Assembly: GCF_014107495.1 (NCBI RefSeq)
Contig: NZ_CP041969.1
Span: forward strand, 2,877,501-2,941,500
Length of the DNA: 64,000 nucleotides
Origin: Cohnella cholangitidis
Lineage (GTDB): Bacteria > Bacillota > Bacilli > Paenibacillales > Paenibacillaceae
Direction: 5' to 3'
Shown: in pieces, positions 43,816 to 53,089 of the stretch
Position numbering within the stretch: the stretch's first letter is position 1
Layout of the letters: every line of letters begins with the position of its first letter
Notes under the pieces: generated by a model
What the model was told of the DNA's origin: nothing
What the model saw: the letters and a program-made list of their open reading frames with translations, nothing else
The model's database searches: none
Translations under genes and position numbers: made by a program

Positions 43816-45258
43816 ATGATCTTTGACCGGAGCAAGGACGATAGGGTTAACAAAGCGGTATTTCAGCTAGTGTTTCCGTTCGCATTGGAGCAAGACTGCC
43901 AGAATCGGCTTCGGAATAGCTTGCTAGACGATCGTTTTATTGCGTTCGAGCTCGGGGATTTGACCCTTGAAAATCAATTTTACGGACCGGACAACCGGGT
44001 TTCCCATCGGGACATGGAAAGATACTTTTTGCCGCTCGCTACCCGGATCTTGTTCCCTAACGGCAATGATCCTGAAGCGTTCCGGCGTTTAACCAAAGTA
44101 TCCGGAACCCAAGCCGATCTGGTGACTCCGCATAGCCGGATCCGGTTCACGGTTCACTCCGTAGACGTCGTTCTATGTCCATTCGATACCGGATTTCTTA
44201 CGGTGCGCGCGGAAATCGACTCCGCCGATCGGGAAGTCTACTACAGCCGCGCGTTAGAATTCGGAGATCGAATGCGCCATCTTCAAGATTCGAACAAGTT
44301 GGACCTCAATACCCGTATCGAACATGACGGCAACCGGTACGATGAAGTGGAGGATTTCGTCTTTCGGATTCTCGCTCCCCATTTGCTGTCGTTCATGGAT
44401 AACTCTCCGATGAAGGATGCGCATTTCGAGAAGCTCCCCTTCTTCATGGACGAGAGAATGTTCGTCATCGGTTTCTGCGCTTTGCCGGAGGATGCCGATA
44501 TCTCCCTCCTGCATCGTTACCGCGCCGGACGCCTTGACGGTCTGGACGCTCATGGGCACGTTAGAGTAAGCGCTAGCCATATTCCCTATATGGAGCAATA
44601 TTGCAAGCAATTCGAGTATGATCGCTGGGCGCCTAACACGTATTATTTAACCGACGAGACCCATTTCATCTGCCTTACCCGCGAGAAGCCCGATATCTTC
44701 AACAGGCTAGCCAACCAAATGTACGGGGAATATTACTATGGACTATTGTTAAACTTATTTCATCGGATCGTCCTGCTGAAGTTATCGATCGCTTACTCTC
44801 GTGCGCAGCTTGATCGCAAACAGGAGCATACCAAAGACTTAATTCGCGATATTACGTGTTTTTCGGCAAAATATTATTTCGTGGAGCTCGTCGCCCATAC
44901 CCAGGGCCGGGAAATCTTCCATCGGCTACGCTCCGTCTACGGCAACGACGAACTGTTCGACGACGTCAAGCAGACGCTTAACGATCTGTACAAGTATCAG
45001 GAAACCCGTACGTCCAAGCAGTTCAGCTACTTGCTAACGATTCTAACCATCTATACGGTCATTAGCGGAATTTACGGGATGAACCAGGTTATCGACGACT
45101 TGGAGGGTAACTTTAACTGGTCTTTTCTATCCGGTTATTCCGCTTTCCAGTGGATCGCTTTTGCCGTCACCTGCACGGGTCTGACCGTCGCTTTCCTGCT
45201 CATTCTCAGCGTCTTGTGGAGTTGGGGGCGGGACTTTGTCCGGAGATGGAGGTCATGA
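43816..45258 (+). CDS. CorA-like membrane protein with long N-terminal domain
   Basis: 480 aa. The last 90 residues look like the CorA pore: a long helix (LYKYQETRTSKQFSYLLTIL), TM1 ending in the signature YGMN, a short acidic loop (VIDDLEGNFNW) and TM2 (WIAFAVTCTGLTVAFLLIL). CorA proteins are pentameric Mg2+/Co2+ or Zn2+ channels. The first about 330 residues do not resemble the standard CorA N-domain and I do not recognise them. ATG follows GAGGTGG. Transported ion unknown; it could also be a CorA-derived protein with another role. Stands alone, divergent from the exporter operon. Confidence 0.75.
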   Translation: MIFDRSKDDRVNKAVFQLVFPFALEQDCQNRLRNSLLDDRFIAFELGDLTLENQFYGPDNRVSHRDMERYFLPLATRILFPNGNDPEAFRRLTKVSGTQADLVTPHSRIRFTVHSVDVVLCPFDTGFLTVRAEIDSADREVYYSRALEFGDRMRHLQDSNKLDLNTRIEHDGNRYDEVEDFVFRILAPHLLSFMDNSPMKDAHFEKLPFFMDERMFVIGFCALPEDADISLLHRYRAGRLDGLDAHGHVRVSASHIPYMEQYCKQFEYDRWAPNTYYLTDETHFICLTREKPDIFNRLANQMYGEYYYGLLLNLFHRIVLLKLSIAYSRAQLDRKQEHTKDLIRDITCFSAKYYFVELVAHTQGREIFHRLRSVYGNDELFDDVKQTLNDLYKYQETRTSKQFSYLLTILTIYTVISGIYGMNQVIDDLEGNFNWSFLSGYSAFQWIAFAVTCTGLTVAFLLILSVLWSWGRDFVRRWRS

Positions 45259-45297
45259 CGGTAGACCTCGAATGGAATGTTAAATCGTGTAACCAAC

Positions 45298-45330
45298 ACA
45301 AAAAACCGCAATCCCTTAAAGGATTGCGGT
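45298..45330 (-). terminator. Intrinsic terminator of the htrA-CxxH/CxxC transcript
   Basis: ACCGCAATCC pairs with GGATTGCGGT around CTTAAA; TTTTTTG follows on the minus strand. Confidence 0.85.
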
Positions 45331-45342
45331 CTCAATTCACTC

Positions 45343-45510
45343 TTATAACACCAATACTTCCGCCTTATTTCCGCACCATTCGCAATGATCGGGGGCAGTC
45401 CAGGCCGAGAACTCCGTCGATGCTAGATTAACCAGATCCGGCGCGTCCTCGTATTCGTCTACGAATTTGTCGATCGCGAGCTCGACATGCTCACGGCATA
45501 CACAGTACAT
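45343..45510 (-). CDS. CxxH/CxxC protein (TIGR04129-like)
   Basis: 55 aa. N-terminal MYCVCREHVELAIDKFVDEY, with C and H spaced as CxCxxH, and C-terminal DHCEWCGNKAEVLVL with CxxC. This is the small CxxH/CxxC family found beside htrA and rlmH in Bacillales; it probably binds a metal. Function unknown. ATG 45510 follows AGAAGGG at 10 nt. It lies 35 nt after htrA on the same strand. Confidence 0.9.
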   Translation of the reverse strand: MYCVCREHVELAIDKFVDEYEDAPDLVNLASTEFSAWTAPDHCEWCGNKAEVLVL

Positions 45511-45545
45511 GGTTCAGATCCCTTCTACCCTCGTTAACAATCGGC

Positions 45546-46871
45546 TTAGCGTTCATCCGGTTCTTCTATTTTTTCCTCTAATTCGACTTCAACCGTGTGT
45601 TTCTTCCCGTCGCGGTAATACGTTACTGTCAACGATTCCCCGATTTTTTTGGAGTTATACAAATATTTGCGAAGATCCATCGTGCTTTCGATAGCCTTGT
45701 TGTCCAGCGAGACGATAATATCATTGAACTCTAGTCCCGCATCAAGCGCCGGCCCGACGGATTCGAGCACGATAACGCCTTCCGTGACGCCATCCGGGAT
45801 GACGGGCGTTGCCACTTCAAGCTCTTCGCCCTCGCCTTGCGCCGGCTCCTCGCCATCTTCTCCGTCGGAATCATCCTGGGCTTGCGGGCTATCCAGGTAT
45901 AAGCCCAAATCTACAGTGTATACCCCCATATATGGGCGAACAACCTTGCCTTTATCCAAGAGGGAATTCACAATCGGCATCGCATGATCGATCGGAATAG
46001 CAAACCCGATACCTTCAACTCCCGTATCGGCCACTTTCATGCTATTAATGCCTACCAGTTTACCGTTTAAGTCGACCAAGGCGCCGCCGCTATTCCCTTG
46101 ATTGATCGCGGCATCCGTCTGGATGACTTCCTGCTCCCAATCGTAGTTGCCGTCTTGGTTAATCGATACCGGAATGATCCTTTTCGTCGATGAAACGATA
46201 CCTTGAGTCAGCGAATCGCCGAAACCGAGCGGGTTACCGATGGCAATAACCATTTCGCCTACGCGCAATTTCTCGGAATTGCCGATTTCCACGACGGTAT
46301 CGATTCCCTCGGCATCCACTTGCAGTACCGCGAGATCGGTGATGATGTCTTTGCCGATGATGGTTGCGTCTTTCTTATCCCCGTTAACCAGAACCGCTTG
46401 CACTTCCCCGGCATCCTGGATCACATGCGCATTCGTAATAATGTAAGCTTTACCGTCTTTCTTCTGGAAAATAACGCCCGAGCCCATGCTCGCGTTATAA
46501 GGAAGCTCATCCTCGTCCAGGTCCATGTCTCCCTGCATTTCCAAGGCTTGATTCGTCATGTTGATGATGCTGACAACCGCGGGCCGTACTTTCTCCGATG
46601 CGGAAATAATCCGTTCCGAAGTTTCCACTAGAGACTGTCCGCCGGCCAGCGCCGGCTTAGCTTCAGGCTTTTCGTCGCCTCCGCTGTTCAAGAGAACGAA
46701 CAACAATGCAACCAACAGTGAACTGGCAATAGAAGAAATGAAGGCAACTCGGAACATTGACCCTTGGCGGTACCCTCTTACCGGCCGGGAATCCATCCCG
46801 TACCCGGCATTGCGGGAGCGCCTCTTTACCCGCGTGGAGTAGAAATCATCATCGAACAAGCTCATGGTCAT
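45546..46871 (-). CDS. htrA: HtrA/DegP-family S1C serine protease (YyxA-like)
   Basis: 441 aa, membrane-anchored by one helix (about 42-62, VAFISSIASSLLVALLFVLL). Trypsin-like domain with His149 (NAHVIQ), Asp179 (ITDLAVLQV) and Ser261 (NQGNSGGALVD), then one PDZ domain (VIVLESVGPALDAGLEFNDI). Acts outside the membrane on misfolded or secreted proteins. Its place after yycJ matches yyxA/htrC of B. subtilis. A 66-aa plus-strand gene lies between it and yycJ, so the wal transcript may not continue into it. Confidence 0.94.
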   Translation of the reverse strand: MTMSLFDDDFYSTRVKRRSRNAGYGMDSRPVRGYRQGSMFRVAFISSIASSLLVALLFVLLNSGGDEKPEAKPALAGGQSLVETSERIISASEKVRPAVVSIINMTNQALEMQGDMDLDEDELPYNASMGSGVIFQKKDGKAYIITNAHVIQDAGEVQAVLVNGDKKDATIIGKDIITDLAVLQVDAEGIDTVVEIGNSEKLRVGEMVIAIGNPLGFGDSLTQGIVSSTKRIIPVSINQDGNYDWEQEVIQTDAAINQGNSGGALVDLNGKLVGINSMKVADTGVEGIGFAIPIDHAMPIVNSLLDKGKVVRPYMGVYTVDLGLYLDSPQAQDDSDGEDGEEPAQGEGEELEVATPVIPDGVTEGVIVLESVGPALDAGLEFNDIIVSLDNKAIESTMDLRKYLYNSKKIGESLTVTYYRDGKKHTVEVELEEKIEEPDER

Positions 46872-47099
46872 GCACCATCCTTCTATTAGGGGACTATCCG
46901 TTGCCCCATGCCGCTGCTGGAAAACCCGACTTTTTAAACTCCTAATATATCATCATTTCTAATTATCGATCTTCTATACTAATCGTCCAAAAGAATAGGA
47001 ATGTTTATAAAGGTTTTGACTAGAATAGTAATAGAATAAGAACGGACAAGCAAGTTAATTTCTCTCATATTTCTCATGTAAAGAAAGGAAGGATTTCCA

Positions 47100-47300
47100 A
47101 TGAAAACTTCGGAGATTAGCTGGCATTTCCTTGATCTTGCATCCCAGATGTCCGATATGAAGAACGACCATTACAGGCAGCTCCTTGCTATCAGTACCTT
47201 AATCGAGCTGCTTGTCGAGAAGGGCCTCCTAACTCCGGACGAAATCAGGGAAAAGGCGGCGCAGATGGAAGCCGATCTCGATCGTCAGCTTCTGTTATAA
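47100..47300 (+). CDS. Small helical protein, unknown
   Basis: 66 aa, mostly helical and charged (HFLDLASQMSDMKNDHYRQL; KGLLTPDEIREKAAQMEADL). No family recognised. GAAAGGAAGG precedes the ATG, and composition fits a real gene. It faces the wal operon: its stop is 5 nt from the yycJ stop, on the opposite strand. Nothing else is recognised in 46872-47099 except an AT-rich stretch that probably holds promoters for this gene and htrA. Confidence 0.7.
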   Translation: MKTSEISWHFLDLASQMSDMKNDHYRQLLAISTLIELLVEKGLLTPDEIREKAAQMEADLDRQLLL

Positions 47301-47305
47301 AATTC

Positions 47306-48112
47306 TCATCTGCTTTTAACGAAATCCCATTCGGTCGGCCGGTCGTAATAAGTATCGCATAGAGCGAATTCATCCTTATGGTAGAAGTAACCGTTGTCTT
47401 CTAATACTGTATTCACGGTTAGTTTGGCTAAATCCATCAGGTTATGCTCTTGGCTTAAGTGCGCCAAATAAACTCTTCTCAAGCTGCCCGTGAGCAACCT
47501 GCATAACGCTTCTCCGGCAGCTTCGTTGGAAAGATGGCCGGTATCGCCCAAGATACGCCGCTTAATGTTCCATGGATAACGGCCCATTCTCAACATATCG
47601 ATATCGTGGTTGGATTCCAGCACCATCACGTCGGAGTTTTGCAGCTGGCGCATGACCTTATCGCTCACGTAGCCAAGATCCGTCGCCAGACTCAGCTTCG
47701 CCCCATCCGACTGAAAACAGTAACCGACCGGCTCAACCGCATCATGCGATATCGCATACGATTCGATTCGCAGATCGGCGATCTCCAACACGCTGTCGGT
47801 AGGCATGATTTTGCGTTGTTCATCGGGAATTTCGCCGATCGTCCGCACCATCGCGCCCCAAGTTTTCTCGTTCGCATAGATGGGAAGCTGATGTTTGCGA
47901 GCGAAAGCGCCCAATCCCTTAATATGATCGGAATGCTCGTGAGTCACGAAGATCGCGTCGAGTTCCTGGCCGGTAATCTCTCTTTCTCTCATTAACTCTT
48001 CTATTTTCTTGCCGCTTAGACCGGCATCAATAAGCACGCTGGCCGAATCCGTAGATACGACGGTCGCGTTGCCGGTCGATCCGCTGGACAATACCGTGAA
48101 TCGAAGTCCCAT
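47306..48112 (-). CDS. yycJ: MBL-fold exonuclease-like hydrolase YycJ (WalJ)
   Basis: 268 aa. Metallo-beta-lactamase fold with opening LSSGSTGNATVV, metal motif THEHSDH (HxHxDH) and later AISHDAVEPVGY and HLSQEHN. YycJ acts as a nuclease in DNA repair or replication coordination; it is part of the wal operon in most Bacillales. It follows yycI after 35 nt. Full usual length. Confidence 0.95.
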   Translation of the reverse strand: MGLRFTVLSSGSTGNATVVSTDSASVLIDAGLSGKKIEELMREREITGQELDAIFVTHEHSDHIKGLGAFARKHQLPIYANEKTWGAMVRTIGEIPDEQRKIMPTDSVLEIADLRIESYAISHDAVEPVGYCFQSDGAKLSLATDLGYVSDKVMRQLQNSDVMVLESNHDIDMLRMGRYPWNIKRRILGDTGHLSNEAAGEALCRLLTGSLRRVYLAHLSQEHNLMDLAKLTVNTVLEDNGYFYHKDEFALCDTYYDRPTEWDFVKSR

Positions 48113-48147
48113 GATTGCTTCCTATTCCTCTCCCAAGCGTGTTCCCC

Positions 48148-48915
48148 CTAAGGGTTTGCGAGAACATCGCCTTTCTCTGTCGTCACCTCGGCGCTGATCG
48201 CATTCACGTAGTACACTTCTTCGCCATTTTCTAGCAAAACCCTCCACGAGGGCGTCGAAACTTGGGCTTCCGCGTCGTCGAAAATTTCCCCATGGTACCC
48301 TAAACGAATTTCCTTGATCACCGAACCGACAGGCAAGTTTCTCTCTATGACCTTAGCTAACGCCTTCGAGGCGGACAGCACTTGCTGTTCCTTCGCTCCG
48401 GCGGAAGGTTTGATCTCGATGAGATCTTGGGAATACGCTCTTATTTTCTGCTCGCTATGAAACAAATTCAGATGGATATCGAACATAGGCCACCCGCTCT
48501 CCATCCGATTAAAGACGAAGTATACTCCTTCGCGACTGGCCGGCTGGTCCAACGTATAACTGCCCAGCTCCGGGATTTTCCCCCCAAGCGCGCTAACAAG
48601 CTCGTCTTCGGAAAAGACGAATCTCGTTTCCGGGGACGGGGTAATCTCGGTACGATCGCTTATTCCTTCCCCCGCTCGTTGCTTAAACGTATACGTCAGT
48701 TCCCTCATGGTCGGCGTTTCGGTCGGAATTTTCGCATTGTCATCCACCTGAATATTCTTCTCGCGCATGGCCTGCAATGTTTCCGGAGGGAGGGATGTCC
48801 AGTCTACGGCCGTGTTCAACCTCTCCCGCCACTCTGTCCACAGTTGATAACCGAGCACGATGTTCAACATGAGAAAAGAAACGATCAGCACGCTTTTCGC
48901 TCGTCTCCAGTCCAT
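48148..48915 (-). CDS. yycI: Two-component regulator helper YycI (WalI)
   Basis: 255 aa. N-terminal membrane helix (SVLIVSFLMLNIVLGYQLW), then an external YycI domain (YHGEIFDDAEAQVSTPSWRV; YYVNAISAEV). With YycH it sits beside WalK in the membrane and tunes its activity. Order walR-walK-yycH-yycI-yycJ is standard; 39 nt follow yycH. Confidence 0.93.
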   Translation of the reverse strand: MDWRRAKSVLIVSFLMLNIVLGYQLWTEWRERLNTAVDWTSLPPETLQAMREKNIQVDDNAKIPTETPTMRELTYTFKQRAGEGISDRTEITPSPETRFVFSEDELVSALGGKIPELGSYTLDQPASREGVYFVFNRMESGWPMFDIHLNLFHSEQKIRAYSQDLIEIKPSAGAKEQQVLSASKALAKVIERNLPVGSVIKEIRLGYHGEIFDDAEAQVSTPSWRVLLENGEEVYYVNAISAEVTTEKGDVLANP

Positions 48916-48954
48916 CCCGCGCCTCCTTCCTAACTTGTTATGCTGCAGCCTTGA

Positions 48955-50277
48955 CTATTTGGCGATGACCGGGCCTGAATCCGACACGATGATAACCTCG
49001 CCGTTGAACAGCCTCGCCGCCCAGACCGGGCTTAGCGACACCGTGTCCTTCTTAAATACAGGTCGGTATGCCGGGAACAGAGCCTCGATATTTCGCCCGT
49101 TCGAACCTATATTATTAAGGATCACCCGCAACGAATTGCCTCCGGGAAGCTGCCTGCTGCTCTTATTCGTCACTTCTTTGCCCAGAATGACCATAGACCT
49201 GTTATAGGAGGATATCCCCCCCTGCTGCAACGTTAGCTGCATGAACCCGAAGTTAATGGCGTTGCTTGATACGACGGGCACATCCCTGTAATATTGCCGG
49301 AACCGGATGACCCCGCTGCCCGCCTCCGAATCCGTTTCCTTAACGAATTGATGTTTCCCGTTCCAGCCGCCGTGCTGGTTCACGAAGCTGATCGCAGCCA
49401 TGACGTTGTCGACCAGCTCGCTCTCTCCGTCCGTTGGCGCTACGGTATTCGTATAAGAGAGCCACGTCCCGTCTTGCTCTACTTTAAGCCCGATTTTGCC
49501 GTCCGTATAGAACTGCGGTCCCGTCTTGCTGTCTTGAATCGTCTTCGTGCTTCCCGGATCGAAGAATAGATTGTCCACCATCTGCTCTGTCGTGTACCGG
49601 TCGAACGCGACATCCATCTCGAGCAGCCTTGTAATCGGTTTGTCGGGAAGATAGAGATTACCGTCCTCGGTCGAATAAGGATCCCAATACTGTCCGAAGC
49701 CCACATAGCCTTCAACGTCCCCGATCGTCAGATCCGCGCGTTGAGCTTCATAGACGTAACGGCCGTCCGAGCTGAAGAAGAACGTTCGCACTTCTTCGCG
49801 GGCTTTGTTCGTATAGATCCAGATCCGATCGATGGAATCGCCGAAGAATAGGAAGTCGCTGTCTATCTTGAAAACCTTCTCCTTCTGCAGCAGCTCGAAC
49901 GGCATCGGACGACCGAACCGCAGCTCCACCCCTTGGTACTCTTGCCTGATCTGCTCCCAGTCGACGGAAGTCACGGAAGCTCGTTGCATCCCTTTGAATT
50001 CGCGGCTTTTCAACTTGGTCAGTATTAATTCGTAATAGGGACGCGTGCTCGGATAGAACACCGTATGTTTATCGTTCCCCAGATGGAGCACCATCATTTC
50101 CGGGAAGATCAGGTTCTCCACCTTCTCTTCCTCGCCAAGCGGCTCTGTCTTGACGTAGTCTAGCTCGGTCTTCACTTTCGCTTCCATATACGGCTTGCTA
50201 TAGGCAAGAAAGTAGCTTTGAAGAAGGCTTAGGGCGACTAGCAAGAACAAGAGCACCGATTTGCCTTTCTCGATCAT
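48955..50277 (-). CDS. yycH: Two-component regulator helper YycH (WalH)
   Basis: 440 aa. N-terminal helix (SVLLFLLVALSLLQSYFLAY) followed by the external YycH domain (VTSVDWEQIRQEYQGVELRF; RYTTEQMVDNLFFDPGS). Partner of YycI and WalK. Its ATG overlaps the walK stop (ATGA), giving translational coupling. Confidence 0.94.
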   Translation of the reverse strand: MIEKGKSVLLFLLVALSLLQSYFLAYSKPYMEAKVKTELDYVKTEPLGEEEKVENLIFPEMMVLHLGNDKHTVFYPSTRPYYELILTKLKSREFKGMQRASVTSVDWEQIRQEYQGVELRFGRPMPFELLQKEKVFKIDSDFLFFGDSIDRIWIYTNKAREEVRTFFFSSDGRYVYEAQRADLTIGDVEGYVGFGQYWDPYSTEDGNLYLPDKPITRLLEMDVAFDRYTTEQMVDNLFFDPGSTKTIQDSKTGPQFYTDGKIGLKVEQDGTWLSYTNTVAPTDGESELVDNVMAAISFVNQHGGWNGKHQFVKETDSEAGSGVIRFRQYYRDVPVVSSNAINFGFMQLTLQQGGISSYNRSMVILGKEVTNKSSRQLPGGNSLRVILNNIGSNGRNIEALFPAYRPVFKKDTVSLSPVWAARLFNGEVIIVSDSGPVIAK

Positions 50278-52106
50278 GCGGGATCACTTCCTTCCGGCAT
50301 AATCGGCAGCAGTACCGTTACGACGGTACCGACGTTCGATTCCGATTCTATCGTAATCGAACCGCCATGAGCCCTTACGATTTCCCGGGCAATCGATAAT
50401 CCGAGCCCCGTGCCGCCCATGTTCCGGGAACGCGCCTTATCTACCCTGTAGAACCGTTCGAAAATACGGTTCAAATCCTTCTTCGGAATGCCGATTCCGG
50501 TATCTTTAATGGCGATCGCCAATTGCCCCGCTTCGTTGTTCTTCGCGGAAATATCGATCGAGCCTCCATCGAGCGTATACTTGATCGCGTTCGATACGAG
50601 GTTATCCAGCACCTGGTCGATTCCGTCCCGATCCAACCAAGCCGTCTTCTGCTTGTTCTCTACTTTAACCGATACGGTAATGGCTTTCTGGCGCAGCTGG
50701 AAGGAAAAGCGGTCCACGACCTCCTCGAGCATCTCCGCCAAGTCCGTCTTCTGCCGGCGCAGTTGATTGCGCCTCGAATCGAACCGGGACAGGTGCAGAA
50801 GATCGGTAACGAGCCTGATCATCCTTTCCGTCTCGCTGCGAATAACGCCAACGAAACGATCGGCAAGAGGAGGTTCTTCGAGAGCCCCGTCATCCAGAGC
50901 TTCCGCGTAACTCTTAATAGTCGTGAGCGGCGTCCTTAATTCGTGGGAGACGTTAGCGACGAACTCCCTCCTCGATTGCTCCAGCTTCTCCATCTCCGTA
51001 ACGTCTTGGAGAACCGCGATCGCTCCGGCTACTCCTTTGTCTCTCCGGCGGATCGGAGTCAACGTGACCCGGAACACCAGATCTTCATCCTGATCGTCAA
51101 CCCGGTTAAGCAGCAGAGCGGATTCTTTGCCCTCGAGGGTTTCCGCGATAGGAGCTTTCTCGATGCCTAACGCTTCCGACAGCGTGATTCCGTCCTCCAG
51201 CTCCTTGAATCCTAACATCCCTCTGGCTCTCCGGTTCGTTACGATAACCCGCCCCAGCTCGTCGGTTGCCAAGACGCCATCGCTCATGTTGGAGAGAATC
51301 GAAGCCAGCTTCTCTTTCTCTTCTTCGTTAATGGACAGCGCATCGCTCAGACGGTCGGTCATATCGTTGAAGGCAACGCTAAGCTGGCCTATCTCATCCT
51401 TCCCGAATACGGGAACCCGTTCGTCGAATCTGCCCTCCGCCACGGCGGCGGCCTGGCGGGTTAGCGCCTTGATCGGAGACGTTATCGTGCCCGCAAGCAA
51501 GACGCCGAGAACGGCCGTTAACCCCAGAGCGATTAATGTCGCCGATACGAATATTCGGTTAATGCCCTCCATCGTCTGGTACAGTTCTTTCATGGAGGCG
51601 ACGATATAGATGGCTCCTACGATCTTGCCGTTGCTGAACACCGGTTTGGCAATGACCTTGCTGCGAGAGTTGTCCTCGTCTATGATTTCCTCTTCGTTGT
51701 CCCGAACGCCCTGAAGCGCCCGGCTGACGAGCAAGGACGTATTCTTGCGGCCCACATAAGACTGTTGCGAAGTCTTAGAGGTAGCAAGCACCTTGCCTCC
51801 AGCATCGAGCACTTGAATCTGAGCGCCGCTGATCGTATCGAAGCTGCGGATAAGAGAGCTTATCGTCGTCTCGGTTCCCGCTTGGGCGTTCGTGTCCTTA
51901 TTGTCCGAGAACAAGTTCGTCTCGGACAGGAAATTGGTCAAGAGATTCGCTTGCCCGTTCAAGTTGGTCGAGAAGGAGTTGATTAGCGAGTTCTTCATCG
52001 TACTGATGAAGTATACTCCGATCAATTGAACCGCGATCAGGATGAGCAACAGCACCATCATAATCAACTTAATCTGAATGCTGCGGAACAAGCGGACGCC
52101 TCTCAT
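50274..52106 (-). CDS. walK: Essential cell-wall sensor histidine kinase WalK
   Basis: 610 aa. TM1 (about 12-34), external sensor domain (35-180), TM2 (184-206), HAMP (207-260), PAS (about 265-370), HisKA with phospho-His388 ([13 protein letters not shown]), then HATPase ([22 protein letters not shown]). It phosphorylates WalR to balance wall synthesis and hydrolysis. Starts inside the walR stop (ATGA). All expected domains are present. Confidence 0.97.
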   Translation of the reverse strand: MRGVRLFRSIQIKLIMMVLLLILIAVQLIGVYFISTMKNSLINSFSTNLNGQANLLTNFLSETNLFSDNKDTNAQAGTETTISSLIRSFDTISGAQIQVLDAGGKVLATSKTSQQSYVGRKNTSLLVSRALQGVRDNEEEIIDEDNSRSKVIAKPVFSNGKIVGAIYIVASMKELYQTMEGINRIFVSATLIALGLTAVLGVLLAGTITSPIKALTRQAAAVAEGRFDERVPVFGKDEIGQLSVAFNDMTDRLSDALSINEEEKEKLASILSNMSDGVLATDELGRVIVTNRRARGMLGFKELEDGITLSEALGIEKAPIAETLEGKESALLLNRVDDQDEDLVFRVTLTPIRRRDKGVAGAIAVLQDVTEMEKLEQSRREFVANVSHELRTPLTTIKSYAEALDDGALEEPPLADRFVGVIRSETERMIRLVTDLLHLSRFDSRRNQLRRQKTDLAEMLEEVVDRFSFQLRQKAITVSVKVENKQKTAWLDRDGIDQVLDNLVSNAIKYTLDGGSIDISAKNNEAGQLAIAIKDTGIGIPKKDLNRIFERFYRVDKARSRNMGGTGLGLSIAREIVRAHGGSITIESESNVGTVVTVLLPIMPEGSDPA

Positions 52107-52843
52107 CCGTAGTGACCGCCAGTCATCTTCGGATTGCGCACCAAATAACCGAGGCCGCGTCTCGTCATGATGATCTCCGGTCGGCTAGGATCATCCTCCA
52201 GCTTCTCCCTAAGCCGGCGAATCGTCACGTCGACCGTTCTCACGTCTCCGAAATATTCGAATCCCCATACCGCTTGCAGCAAATGCTCGCGGGTCATGAC
52301 TTTGCCGCTATTCTTGGCCAAGTAATGGACAAGCTCGAATTCCCGGTGGGTGAGATCGAGCGGTTGGTTGTTCTTATAGACGACATACATGTCGGTATCG
52401 ATGAAGAGATTGAATAGTTTTAAGCCTTGGCGTTCCGCTTCCGGCTGCGGTTCATCGTCCGCGCGAGCAGGCTCTACTTTGCGTTGACGGCGCAGATGGG
52501 CCTTAACCCGGGCCAACAGCTCCCGCGTGCCGAACGGCTTGGTCACGTAATCGTCCGCGCCGAGCTCTAGCCCTAGCACCTTATCGATTTCGTTATCTTT
52601 GGCCGTTAACATAATAATAGGCGTGGACAACCGCGTCCGCACTTCGCGGCACACATCCATGCCATCTTTGATTGGGAGCATCAGATCAAGCAGGATCAGA
52701 TCCGGCTCTTCCTCGAAAGCAAGCCGAACGGCCGCCTCGCCATCGAATGCGCACACGACCTCATAGCCTTCTTTTTCTAAATTAAACTTCAAAATATCCG
52801 CTATCGGCCGCTCATCGTCGACGACCAGTATCTTGCCTAACAT
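52103..52843 (-). CDS. walR: Essential cell-wall response regulator WalR
   Basis: 246 aa, OmpR/PhoB family. Receiver with Asp53 (LILLDLMLP) and KPF switch, an acidic linker ([17 protein letters not shown]) somewhat longer than in B. subtilis, and a winged-helix DNA-binding domain ([20 protein letters not shown]). Controls autolysin and wall-turnover genes. First gene of walR-walK-yycH-yycI-yycJ. Confidence 0.97.
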   Translation of the reverse strand: MLGKILVVDDERPIADILKFNLEKEGYEVVCAFDGEAAVRLAFEEEPDLILLDLMLPIKDGMDVCREVRTRLSTPIIMLTAKDNEIDKVLGLELGADDYVTKPFGTRELLARVKAHLRRQRKVEPARADDEPQPEAERQGLKLFNLFIDTDMYVVYKNNQPLDLTHREFELVHYLAKNSGKVMTREHLLQAVWGFEYFGDVRTVDVTIRRLREKLEDDPSRPEIIMTRRGLGYLVRNPKMTGGHYG

Positions 52844-52885
52844 ATGCGTCTCCGCCTCCCTTTTCTCGGAAGCTAATCTATAGCT

Positions 52886-52914
52886 ATCTTACCATAATGC
52901 GGACGAGACCCCAA
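52886..52914 (-). promoter_or_regulatory. Possible promoter of the wal operon
   Basis: On the minus strand TTGGGG (52909-52914), 17-nt spacer, TAAGAT (52886-52891) with TGG before it. Confidence 0.4.
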
Positions 52915-53034
52915 TGGCGTTTCATGGGATTTACCCAGCAATATCGCGGCCATCCTTTCAGTTAACGGCACGCCATGCCGCTATTCCTATCCAAACGAGC
53001 CTTCCTGCCAAAATGCTTTACTCTTTCGGTACAT

Positions 53035-53078
53035 ATAAAAAAGCTTTCCCGGGTCCGTTAGGTCCCGCGGGAAAGCTT
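53035..53078 (-). terminator. Intrinsic terminator of the M23 peptidase gene
   Basis: AAGCTTTCCC pairs with GGGAAAGCTT around an 18-nt loop with further pairs; TTTTTTATATG follows on the minus strand. Confidence 0.85.
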
Positions 53079-53089
53079 GCATATTAGCG

